A stretch of DNA of 5,700 nucleotides from Bifidobacteriaceae bacterium (GTDB lineage Bacteria > Actinomycetota > Actinomycetes > Actinomycetales > WQXJ01), in the NCBI GenBank assembly GCA_031261885.1, contig JAISIU010000087.1, forward strand, positions 1 to 5,700, in the 5' to 3' direction. Made by a program: the position numbers and the translations under genes. Numbering within the stretch: position 1 is the first letter of the stretch; each line of letters starts with the position of its first letter. The notes under the pieces were generated by a model, which saw only the letters and a list, made by a program, of their open reading frames with translations, was not told where the DNA came from and did not search any database. Below are positions 1-5,211 of this stretch, piece by piece.

Positions 1-26
1 GCGCGGACGTGCGGGACAATTGCCCA

Positions 27-1235
27 ATGGCACATATCGGACAGATCACGGACGTGCCCGGATTCCGGGTAGGACAGGTTCAGCGGCAGGGCGACGGATG
101 GCTCACGGGCGTGAGCGTCCTCATGCCCCCGCCCGGCGCCATCGCGGTGGCGGACGTGGGTGGCGGCGGACCCGCCAGCCACGAGCTCTCGGGCCTGCGC
201 CCGGGCTGTGGCGTGTTGGAGCCGAACGCGATCGTGCTGACCGGCGGCTCCGCGTATGGCCTGGTGACGGCCCATGGCGTGATGCGCTACCTGGCCGAAC
301 GCGGGCGCGGCTTCCAGGCCGGCGCGAAGCCGGGTGAGATCGTGCCGATCGTCCCGACCTCCGGGATTTTCGACCTGGGCCGGGGCGGCGCGTGGGGCAA
401 CCATCCGACCCCGGAGATGGGCTATGAGGCGGCGGCCGCGGCCGACGCCTGCCCGCTGGGCGGCCCGGTGGCGCGCGGCAGCGTCGGCGCGGGCACGGGC
501 GCGCTGATCTCGCGCGGCCGTTATCGCGGCGGGGCCGGGACGGCGTCCTACCGCCTCATGGCGGCCATTCACCGGCCTGTCTGGATGGGCGCGTTCGCCG
601 TGGTCAACGCCGTGGGGACGCCCGTCGCGGCGGGGCGGGACCCGCTGTCGCCGGCCCTCGGTTTCGCGCCGCGCGCCCGCGGCGGCGCGGCCGTTCCCCG
701 GGTGATGGACGATGCCGGCGGGTCGCCTTCCGGGGAAGGGACGGCCGATGCCGGGTCCCCGGCCGGGCGTGGTGCCGGGCCGGACCCGGCCGAGCCGGGG
801 CCGGCCATGAACACGTGCCTCGTGGTCGTGGCGACCGACGCGGCCCTCGACCCGGGCCAGCTCGACCGGCTCTGCCGCGCCGGGCACGACGCCCTGGCCC
901 GGAGCTTCGACCCGATCCACACGTTGGCGGACGGCGACACGGTGTACGCGGTCTCGACGAGGGCCGTGCTGCCGCCGGCCGACCCGGCGATCGCCGGGAC
1001 CCGCGCCGGCGCTCAGGCCGGGGATGGCGCTGCGGCGACGGTCGCGGCCGGGGAGGGTGCGTCATCGTGCGCTGTTCCGGCCGGTGCGGCGCTGCCGGCG
1101 TGGGGCCAGGCCTCGCTCATGGCGATCCAGACGGCCGCGGCCCGCGTGGTCGAGGCCGCGGTCCGCGACGCCCTGACGCACGCGACGCCGGCCACCACCC
1201 CGGCCGGGTCGTGGGAGCCCTACCCGTTCAAGTAG
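27..1235 (+). CDS. P1/S58 family self-processing aminopeptidase (DmpA-like)
   Basis: The product is a member of the DmpA/BapA group (MEROPS S58). These are Ntn-type hydrolases that cut themselves into alpha and beta chains and then remove N-terminal residues from small peptides, amides or esters. Seen, numbered from the ATG: LTGGSAYGL at 71-79, VPIVPTSGIFDL at 106-117, GSVGAGTGA at 151-159, MGAFAVVNAVG at 187-197, then NTCLVVVATDAAL at 262-274. By family analogy the chain is cut between Asn262 and Thr263, and Thr263 becomes the N-terminal nucleophile. DGDTVYAVST at 302-311 is also typical of the family. I chose ATG 27 because the similarity starts at MAHIGQITDVPGF and a weak cggga lies about 10 bases upstream. 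An in-frame GTG at 9, or a start left of the window, is possible. At 402 aa it is longer than many relatives, owing to Gly/Ala/Pro-rich inserts near 220-260 and 312-355. There is no signal peptide, so it is probably cytoplasmic. The exact substrate cannot be read from the sequence. Confidence 0.9.
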   Translation: MAHIGQITDVPGFRVGQVQRQGDGWLTGVSVLMPPPGAIAVADVGGGGPASHELSGLRPGCGVLEPNAIVLTGGSAYGLVTAHGVMRYLAERGRGFQAGAKPGEIVPIVPTSGIFDLGRGGAWGNHPTPEMGYEAAAAADACPLGGPVARGSVGAGTGALISRGRYRGGAGTASYRLMAAIHRPVWMGAFAVVNAVGTPVAAGRDPLSPALGFAPRARGGAAVPRVMDDAGGSPSGEGTADAGSPAGRGAGPDPAEPGPAMNTCLVVVATDAALDPGQLDRLCRAGHDALARSFDPIHTLADGDTVYAVSTRAVLPPADPAIAGTRAGAQAGDGAAATVAAGEGASSCAVPAGAALPAWGQASLMAIQTAAARVVEAAVRDALTHATPATTPAGSWEPYPFK

Positions 1236-1257
1236 CGCAGTATCCGGCTCCTTCTCC

Positions 1258-1320
1258 CCGAGCGTCAAGACTTATGGCTCGCAAGAAGGCCTCTTAAGAG
1301 CAAAAAGTCTTGACGCTCGG
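1258..1320. repeat. Palindrome A: perfect 16-bp inverted repeat, 23 bases after the peptidase stop
   Basis: The arm ccgagcgtcaagactt (1258-1273) is matched exactly by its reverse complement at 1305-1320, with 31 bases between. The interior contains a smaller perfect palindrome, ctcttaagag (1291-1300), and a TTATGGC motif straddling the inner end of the left arm (1272-1278). As RNA it would form a strong stem in either direction, so it may act as a bidirectional transcription stop or a 3'-end stabiliser for the peptidase message. No T-tract follows on either strand, so a classic intrinsic terminator is not shown. Confidence 0.8.
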
Positions 1321-1352
1321 ATTCTGAGTCGTTTGGGACTCAGACCCGCGTC
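1313..1352. repeat. Direct repeat copy 1 (40 bases), with stem-loop B1
   Basis: This stretch matches 1563-1602 at 37 of 40 positions; the differences are at 1330, 1332 and 1349. It overlaps the end of palindrome A. It contains a perfect 8-bp stem, tctgagtc (1323-1330) with gactcaga (1337-1344), around a 6-base loop gtttgg. Read on the minus strand it ends in codons for Thr-Arg-Val and TGA, the same as the end of the oxidoreductase gene whose stop lies in the other copy. It could be a relic of a duplicated gene end or a dispersed terminator-like module. Confidence 0.75.
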
Positions 1353-1380
1353 TCCTGCCGCAGAGGGTTTTCCTGCTCCA

Positions 1381-1501
1381 GCTTGTCGAGCGTTTTGGTT
1401 CTAATGCCTCGGCTTGTCGAGCCTGATGGCTGTTCTGGGGTGCCTGTAACGACCATCAGGCTCGACAAGCTCCGGCGAAACCGCCATAAGGCTCGACAAG
1501 C
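1381..1501. repeat. Palindrome C: 121-base dyad with four copies of a 10-base core
   Basis: The core gcttgtcgag occurs at 1381-1390 and 1412-1421, and its reverse complement at 1461-1470 and 1492-1501. Both forward copies and both reverse copies are 31 bases apart, and the whole array is symmetric about position 1441. The inner pair extends to a perfect 18-bp inverted repeat (1412-1429 with 1453-1470) around a 23-base spacer. The segments between inner and outer cores pair partly (for example 1396-1398 with 1484-1486). One RNA or cruciform hairpin with an internal loop could therefore form across all 121 bases. Confidence 0.8.
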
Positions 1502-1511
1502 CGCTTATGGC
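1483..1511. repeat. Small inverted repeat D, overlapping the outer arm of palindrome C
   Basis: gccataag (1483-1490) is matched exactly by cttatggc (1504-1511), with 13 bases between that include the fourth copy of the core. This stem would compete with the outer pairing of palindrome C, so the two structures are mutually exclusive. Both arms carry the TTATGGC motif, in opposite orientation. Confidence 0.6.
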
Positions 1512-1512
1512 T

Positions 1513-1566
1513 GCGTGGAGGCTGATGGCGGTTTTGGGCCTCTGTTTCTGCCATTAGCCTCCACGC
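1513..1566. repeat. Palindrome E: 17-bp inverted repeat with one G-T pair
   Basis: gcgtggaggctgatggc (1513-1529) pairs with gccattagcctccacgc (1550-1566). Sixteen of 17 positions are exact complements and one (1524 with 1555) is a G-T pair that RNA would tolerate. The spacer is 20 bases. The left arm begins two bases after repeat D, and the right arm runs into direct repeat copy 2. It lies just downstream of the oxidoreductase gene in that gene's own direction, so it could cap that message. Confidence 0.75.
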
Positions 1567-1602
1567 TCGGATTCTGAGTGGCTTGGGACTCAGACCCGGG
1601 TC
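1563..1602. repeat. Direct repeat copy 2, spanning the oxidoreductase stop codon
   Basis: This is the second copy of the 40-base repeat seen 250 bases to the left. It includes the last four sense codons and the stop of the minus-strand oxidoreductase (TGA, 1592-1590). Its stem (tctgagt 1573-1579 with actcaga 1588-1594) is 7 bp. The position that closed the loop in copy 1 is lost here through a G-G mismatch (1580, 1587). Within the shared coding part the only difference between copies (1349 versus 1599) is a synonymous third-base change in a Thr codon. Confidence 0.75.
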
Positions 1603-2747
1603 CAGACGCCCTGGGCGGCGGAGGAGGCTTGGACGGCGGCCAGCACGCGCTGGACCGCGAGGCCCTCGTCGAAGCTCGGGGACGGCTGGCGGCCGGCGGC
1701 CAGGTCGGCGACCAGGTCCGCCACCTCGTTGACGAACGTGTGCTCGTAACCCAGCCAGTGCCCGGCCGGCCACCAGTGCTTGTGATACGGATGCTCGGGC
1801 TCGGAGACGAGGATGCGCGTGAAGCCGCGCCGCTCCGCCGGCACGGTCTGGTCGCACCACTGGAGCGAGGAGAAGTCCTCCAGGTCGTAGGCCAGCGCCC
1901 CGGCCGTGCCGGACAGCTCGATCGTCAACTGGTTCTTGCGGCCCGTGGCGTACCGGGTGGCCTCGAACGAGCCAACCGTGCCGGACGGGAAACGGCCCTG
2001 GAACCAGGCCGCGTCATCGACGGTGACGTGCCCCGTCCCGGTCCCGTCCGGCATCGGCCGCTCCTGAACGAACGTTTCGAGCGTGCCGGCCACGGCCGTG
2101 AGCGGCTCGCCGAGCAGGAACTGTGCCATGTCGATGATGTGGGCGCCGATGTCGCCGAGCGCGCCCGAACCAGCCCGGTCGGCCCTGAGCCGCCACGTCA
2201 TCGGCGCGGCCGGGTCGACGAGCGAGCACTGGCGGTAGCCGGCGCGCACCTGGCGGATCTCGCCGAGCCGGCCGTCCCTGACGAACTGCCTGGCCAGGGC
2301 CACGGCGGGGACGCGGCGGTAGGAGAAGCCCGTCATCGCGAAGACGCCGTGGGTGGCGGCCTCGCGGGCGGCCGCGGCCATGCGTTCCGCCTCGGCGACG
2401 GTGTTGGCCAGTGGCTTCTCGCACAGGACGTGCTTGCCGGCCTCGAGGGCGGCGATCGCGATCTCGGCGTGCGTGTCGCCGGGCGAGGAGATGTCGATCA
2501 GGCCGATGTCGTCGCGTTCGATCAGCCGGCGCCAGTCCGTTTCCCAGCTGTCCCAGCCGAGCGTCTGCGCGGCGGCGGCCGTGGTCTCCGGGTCGCGGCC
2601 TGCGATGGCGGCCATGCGCGGGGCCAGTGGCAGGTCGAAGAAGCGCGGCGCGACGCGCCACGCCTGCGAGTGGGCGCGGCCCATGAAGCCGTGTCCCACC
2701 ATGCCGATGCCGATGGTGGGTGTGGTGCCGGGTGTGGTTTGCGTCAT
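1590..2747 (-). CDS. Gfo/Idh/MocA family NAD(P)-dependent oxidoreductase
   Basis: A 385-aa cytoplasmic dehydrogenase of the family that oxidises sugars, inositols and related polyols using NAD(P). The N-terminal Rossmann fold shows GHGFMG at 18-23 (dinucleotide-binding glycine turn). CEKPLA at 109-114 gives the family's conserved Lys111 and Pro112. DIGAHIIDM at 199-207 supplies the Asp199 and His203 of the D-x-G-x-H active-site motif. Length and motif order are normal, so it looks intact. The ATG at 2747 fits the fold start; purine-rich bases (ggaag about 12-15 upstream, gagcagg about 3-9 upstream) can serve as the ribosome site. It follows the membrane-protein gene on the same strand after 99 bases and may share its transcript. 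Substrate cannot be fixed: the family is broad, and no transporter or kinase gene lies alongside. Its last codons and stop fall within a direct repeat. Confidence 0.93.
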   Translation of the reverse strand: MTQTTPGTTPTIGIGMVGHGFMGRAHSQAWRVAPRFFDLPLAPRMAAIAGRDPETTAAAAQTLGWDSWETDWRRLIERDDIGLIDISSPGDTHAEIAIAALEAGKHVLCEKPLANTVAEAERMAAAAREAATHGVFAMTGFSYRRVPAVALARQFVRDGRLGEIRQVRAGYRQCSLVDPAAPMTWRLRADRAGSGALGDIGAHIIDMAQFLLGEPLTAVAGTLETFVQERPMPDGTGTGHVTVDDAAWFQGRFPSGTVGSFEATRYATGRKNQLTIELSGTAGALAYDLEDFSSLQWCDQTVPAERRGFTRILVSEPEHPYHKHWWPAGHWLGYEHTFVNEVADLVADLAAGRQPSPSFDEGLAVQRVLAAVQASSAAQGVWTRV

Positions 2748-2767
2748 CGCCTGCTCGCTTCCGTCCT

Positions 2768-2786
2768 TGGGATGTGCTGTGTCCCA
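2768..2786. promoter_or_regulatory. Possible operator dyad upstream of the oxidoreductase gene
   Basis: TGGGA (2768-2772) and TCCCA (2782-2786) form a 5-bp-arm dyad with 9 bases between, 21 bases upstream of the oxidoreductase start. Size and placement suit a dimeric repressor, and sugar-dehydrogenase genes are often under LacI-type control. The interior lacks the central CG usual for LacI sites, and such short arms arise easily by chance. No convincing -35/-10 pair was found nearby. Confidence 0.2.
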
Positions 2787-2846
2787 GCGTAGAGCGCGCG
2801 GGCGAGTGGCGGCGGGGCGGTCGCGGCGGGGCGCGGCCAGACGCGG

Positions 2847-4325
2847 CTAGCGGAAGGGCCAGCACGGATAGGTGGCGCGCCACTTCTTCGGGCTGACGTC
2901 GATGGTGGCGGTGGGGGCGGCCGGGTCCGCGGTGCAGGCGGCGCGGGCCTGGGCCAGGCTCGTGGTCCACGGGACGCCCGCGTCGAAGCGGGAGGCGTCG
3001 GTGCCGGGGAAGGAGATGGCGGCTACCGCGAGGCCGATGACGGCCGCCGCCGCGCCGACCGTGCGGGCCGTGCGGCGGGCGGTCAGCGCGGTCCACTGGT
3101 CGACTGCGATGACGGCGACGGCCAGCAGGAACATGGCGGGGACCACGGCGTAGCGGGAGGCCGCGTGGCCGGCCGCGTAGCTGGAGATGCGGTAATAGTT
3201 GCCGGTTCGGTCGTTCAGGATGAGCGCGGCGGCGAACAAGATGGCGGAGCCTGCCAGGGCGGCGGCGGCCGGCAGCAGGCGGGGTGTCGGGTGGCCAGGA
3301 CTTGGGCGGCCGGGACTCGGGACGATGGCGGCGCGGTGCTGGCCGGGCGCGTTCTGGGCGGTGGCCGCCGTCCGGCCCGCGGCGGGGCTCCGGCGGCGGG
3401 CCCGCCAGGCGGCCCACGCGATTAGCACGAAGGCGGCCAGGAATGGCGCGATTCCGACCAGTCCGGCGGCCGCGCCGAGGCGTTCGGTCAGGGCGTGCCA
3501 CGGGCCGACGTGCCTGGACCAGGCGCCGAGGCCCACGTCCACGAGGTAGCTTTTGACGAGCCTGAGCCAGTGGACGGGGCCGGGGTTGGTGGTGACGCGC
3601 GTGGCGCCGGTCAGCGCGGTGACGGCCTGGAGCGCGGCGGCGGCGAGGGCCGCGCCGTACAGGGGCCAGCGGCGGCGGAGCCTCAACCGGTACAGCAACA
3701 GCGGCAGGAAGAGGATGGCCTGGGATTCGGTGAGGATCACCACGGCCGCGATCACCGCGACGCCGGCCGACTGCGTCCACGTGCGCGGCCTGACCAGGAA
3801 CAGCCACGGCGCCAGCCACAGGCACAGCCAGTGGATGTTCGCACCGTTCGCGATCACCTCGACGTTCAGGGCCGGGACCAGCACGGTGATGAGCGCGAAG
3901 GCCACGGCCGCCGGACCGTGGGAGAGGAACTGGCGCGCGGCCAGGTAGACGATGCCGGCGACGGCCGCCGTCGCGACGCAGCACCACGCCGCGAGCGCGG
4001 CCGGGTAATGCGCGATGCCGGTGGCGAGCGCGAGCTTCACGAGCACGCGCGGCAGCAGTTGGAGGTAGCCGGTGTAGGGGACGGTGAGGACCTTGAAGCC
4101 GCCGGTGTCGAGCTGTTGGGGCGCGAACAGGGCGCCGTCCTCGGCGTAGGGCCGGCCCCAGTGGACCGCCGGCACGCGTGCGGCCACGAGGACGAGGGCC
4201 GCGGCACTCACGGCCAGCGCCCCGCCGAGCGCGCGCGGCGCGGCCACATGCCGCGCGAGAAACCGCCCGGCCCGGCTGTGTCGGCCGCGTGGCCGGGCCG
4301 ATGGGGCGAGATCACGATTCGGCAC
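2847..4325 (-). CDS. Multi-spanning membrane protein, GT-C glycosyltransferase-like
   Basis: A 492-aa protein with a basic N-terminal tail followed by about ten hydrophobic segments, roughly at 31-52, 107-130, 137-155, 163-178, 186-211, 220-240, 285-307, 349-370, 391-408 and 421-438. A loop after the first segment carries RPYAEDGALF (58-67). An acidic pair there resembles the catalytic loop of GT-C transferases, which take sugars from lipid carriers outside the membrane. ASRYAVVP (389-396) before a late helix also recurs in such proteins, as I recall. The tail (about 440-492) should be outside the cell; its Cys464 and Cys488 could form a disulfide. A Pro/Gly/Arg-rich loop (308-350) is probably cytoplasmic. 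The start is GTG at 4325 with only a weak, distant gaagg upstream; an in-frame GTG at Val27 is an alternative. The family call is by topology and motif only, with donor and acceptor unknown. A role in cell-envelope glycan assembly is inference. Confidence 0.75.
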   Translation of the reverse strand: MPNRDLAPSARPRGRHSRAGRFLARHVAAPRALGGALAVSAAALVLVAARVPAVHWGRPYAEDGALFAPQQLDTGGFKVLTVPYTGYLQLLPRVLVKLALATGIAHYPAALAAWCCVATAAVAGIVYLAARQFLSHGPAAVAFALITVLVPALNVEVIANGANIHWLCLWLAPWLFLVRPRTWTQSAGVAVIAAVVILTESQAILFLPLLLYRLRLRRRWPLYGAALAAAALQAVTALTGATRVTTNPGPVHWLRLVKSYLVDVGLGAWSRHVGPWHALTERLGAAAGLVGIAPFLAAFVLIAWAAWRARRRSPAAGRTAATAQNAPGQHRAAIVPSPGRPSPGHPTPRLLPAAAALAGSAILFAAALILNDRTGNYYRISSYAAGHAASRYAVVPAMFLLAVAVIAVDQWTALTARRTARTVGAAAAVIGLAVAAISFPGTDASRFDAGVPWTTSLAQARAACTADPAAPTATIDVSPKKWRATYPCWPFR

Positions 4326-4363
4326 GCGGTCAGCTTATTGCCTTCGGGTTGGTGGTTTGTGTG

Positions 4364-4382
4364 GTCGATTGCGGTCCTCGAC
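4364..4382. promoter_or_regulatory. Possible control region of the mntA/hepT operon
   Basis: In the 79-base divergent gap, gtcga (4364-4368) and tcgac (4378-4382) form a dyad with 9 bases between, ending 22 bases before the mntA start. The sequence tgcggtcctcg (4370-4380), which overlaps this dyad, is repeated exactly at 4425-4435 inside the first codons of mntA. Such sites could serve autoregulation, common for toxin-antitoxin operons, but the arms are short. No clear -35/-10 boxes were recognised on either strand. Confidence 0.25.
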
Positions 4383-4404
4383 TGATGAGGTGGAAACTTG
4401 AGCC

Positions 4405-4716
4405 ATGTCTGACAGGCGGCCAAGTGCGGTCCTCGCGACGAAGCGGCGCGAAGTGATGAAGATCCTCGCCGCGCACGGGGTACGGCGGGTCGGCGTGTTC
4501 GGCTCAGTCGCCCGCGGCGAGGACCGCCCGGGTTCTGACATTGACCTGGTGGTGTCCGTGGAGCCGGGTCGTAAGCGGGAGCTGTTGGTTCTTCCTGAAG
4601 CGTTGGAACGGGTCTTGGGTGTCCCGGTCGACGTGGTTGACAGCGAACTGCTCTTCCGCAACGCCCGCCGGACGGGTCGGGGCATTTCCATCATCCGTGA
4701 GGCGGTACCGCTGTGA
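4405..4716 (+). CDS. mntA: MntA-like minimal nucleotidyltransferase antitoxin (type VII)
   Basis: A 103-aa minimal nucleotidyltransferase (MNT). The family signature GS-x10-DxD is complete: Gly33-Ser34, ten residues, then Asp45 and Asp47. A third acidic residue is available in VPVDVVD (Asp76 or Asp79), so metal binding and nucleotide transfer should be intact. In studied homologues the MNT partner disarms the HEPN toxin by attaching AMP units to a tyrosine next to its active site. The ATG at 4405 is preceded by the purine-rich gaggtgga (4387-4394) at about 10 bases; Met18 is a less likely start. The stop overlaps the start of the HEPN gene by 4 bases, so the two are translationally coupled. 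The antitoxin comes first, unlike the hepT-mntA order of the Shewanella pair. G+C is lower than in the genes on either side. Confidence 0.92.
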   Translation: MSDRRPSAVLATKRREVMKILAAHGVRRVGVFGSVARGEDRPGSDIDLVVSVEPGRKRELLVLPEALERVLGVPVDVVDSELLFRNARRTGRGISIIREAVPL

Positions 4717-5144
4717 ACGACCGCGAGGCCGAAGCCATCGACAAACTGGCCGAAGAGTTGGACGTGGCCGGACAACTGATCGATGATGCCACCAGCGGCG
4801 TGATCGCGGACCGGTGGGCTGACCTTGTGGCCGAACGGTTGATAGAGCGTATCGACCAGGCGGGACGCCGCCTCCCGGAAGCTCTGGCGGACAAATATTT
4901 TGGGACGGCCGGTGCGAGCGCTCTTCGCGGGATGCGCAATCGACTGGCCCACGAGTACGACAAGACCGACTACGAAATCCTGTGGGACGCGGTGCGCCAC
5001 GATTTGCCAGGTGTGCGGTCACGCATGGAATCGGATGTGTCCGAGGCCCGCAAGATGCTGTCGGCCGCCGTGTTGGATCTCGCCGCTGCGGATGAAGCAG
5101 CATGGCAGGCGGCATCCACGTCCGCGGTTGAAGAAGAGGCGTAA
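4713..5144 (+). CDS. hepT: HepT-like HEPN toxin (type VII), RX4HXY ribonuclease
   Basis: A 143-aa, mostly alpha-helical HEPN-domain protein. The catalytic signature is complete: Arg75-x4-His80-x-Tyr82 in RNRLAHEY. In characterised MntA/HepT pairs the Arg and His act in RNA cleavage, and the Tyr is the residue the partner modifies with AMP. Helices before the motif (about 5-50) and after it (about 86-130) fit the four-helix HEPN bundle that dimerises. The C-terminus ends in an acidic EEEA. The start is GTG at 4713, overlapping the mntA TGA; gagg at 4699-4702 lies 10 bases upstream and supports it. Three 60-base samples from 4741-4920 gave 60, 62 and 68% G+C, against 72% in a sample from the membrane-protein gene. 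Nothing is visibly broken, so the toxin is probably active. Older annotation may call such proteins DUF86 family. Confidence 0.9.
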   Translation: MNDREAEAIDKLAEELDVAGQLIDDATSGVIADRWADLVAERLIERIDQAGRRLPEALADKYFGTAGASALRGMRNRLAHEYDKTDYEILWDAVRHDLPGVRSRMESDVSEARKMLSAAVLDLAAADEAAWQAASTSAVEEEA

Positions 5145-5211
5145 AGGGATATGTCAGGCGATGCCGGCGGCGGCGTGAGCTCTATGAGCATGCGAGGCGG
5201 GACGCCGTCCC

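Larger units (their letters stand above)
1236..1589. other. Gene-free convergent intergenic region filled with palindromes
   Basis: These 354 bases separate the 3' ends of the plus-strand peptidase and the minus-strand oxidoreductase. The only open frame of any size (1383-1577, plus) lies entirely inside the repeats, has no family resemblance and is not called a gene. The first 22 bases (1236-1257) are plain. From 1258 onward nearly every base belongs to an inverted or direct repeat, listed separately. A+T is clearly higher than in the flanking genes. Because both neighbours converge here, a role in stopping transcription from both sides is plausible, although no stem is followed by a T-run. 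Confidence 0.85.

Noticed and set aside
1381..1501. CRISPR array, suggested by regular spacing of short repeats
   Set aside because: There are only four 10-base cores, two in each orientation, arranged as a dyad rather than as same-direction repeats, and no cas genes are present.
1383..1577. A 64-codon plus-strand open frame in the repeat block
   Set aside because: It lies wholly inside inverted repeats, lacks a ribosome site and has no conserved features.
1578..2792. A 404-codon plus-strand open frame opposite the oxidoreductase
   Set aside because: Composition is typical of an antisense shadow, with no recognisable domain, while the opposite strand has complete Gfo/Idh/MocA motifs.
2014..3987. 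A 657-codon open frame on the minus strand, spanning two genes
   Set aside because: It is Arg/Pro/His-rich with no family motif and runs out of frame across both the oxidoreductase and the membrane protein, which have clear motifs or membrane segments. Long stop-free shadow frames are expected at this G+C.
3495..4385. A 296-codon plus-strand open frame opposite the membrane protein
   Set aside because: It is rich in Arg, Gly, Asp and Glu with no domain, and the opposite strand encodes a coherent set of hydrophobic helices.
5199..5211. Possible terminator hairpin (gggac-gcc-gtccc) between hepT and the flavodoxin gene
   Set aside because: The stem is only 5 bp with a 3-base loop and no T-run on either side. 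A competing equally short stem (ggcg with cgcc) overlaps it, so it is not listed as a feature.
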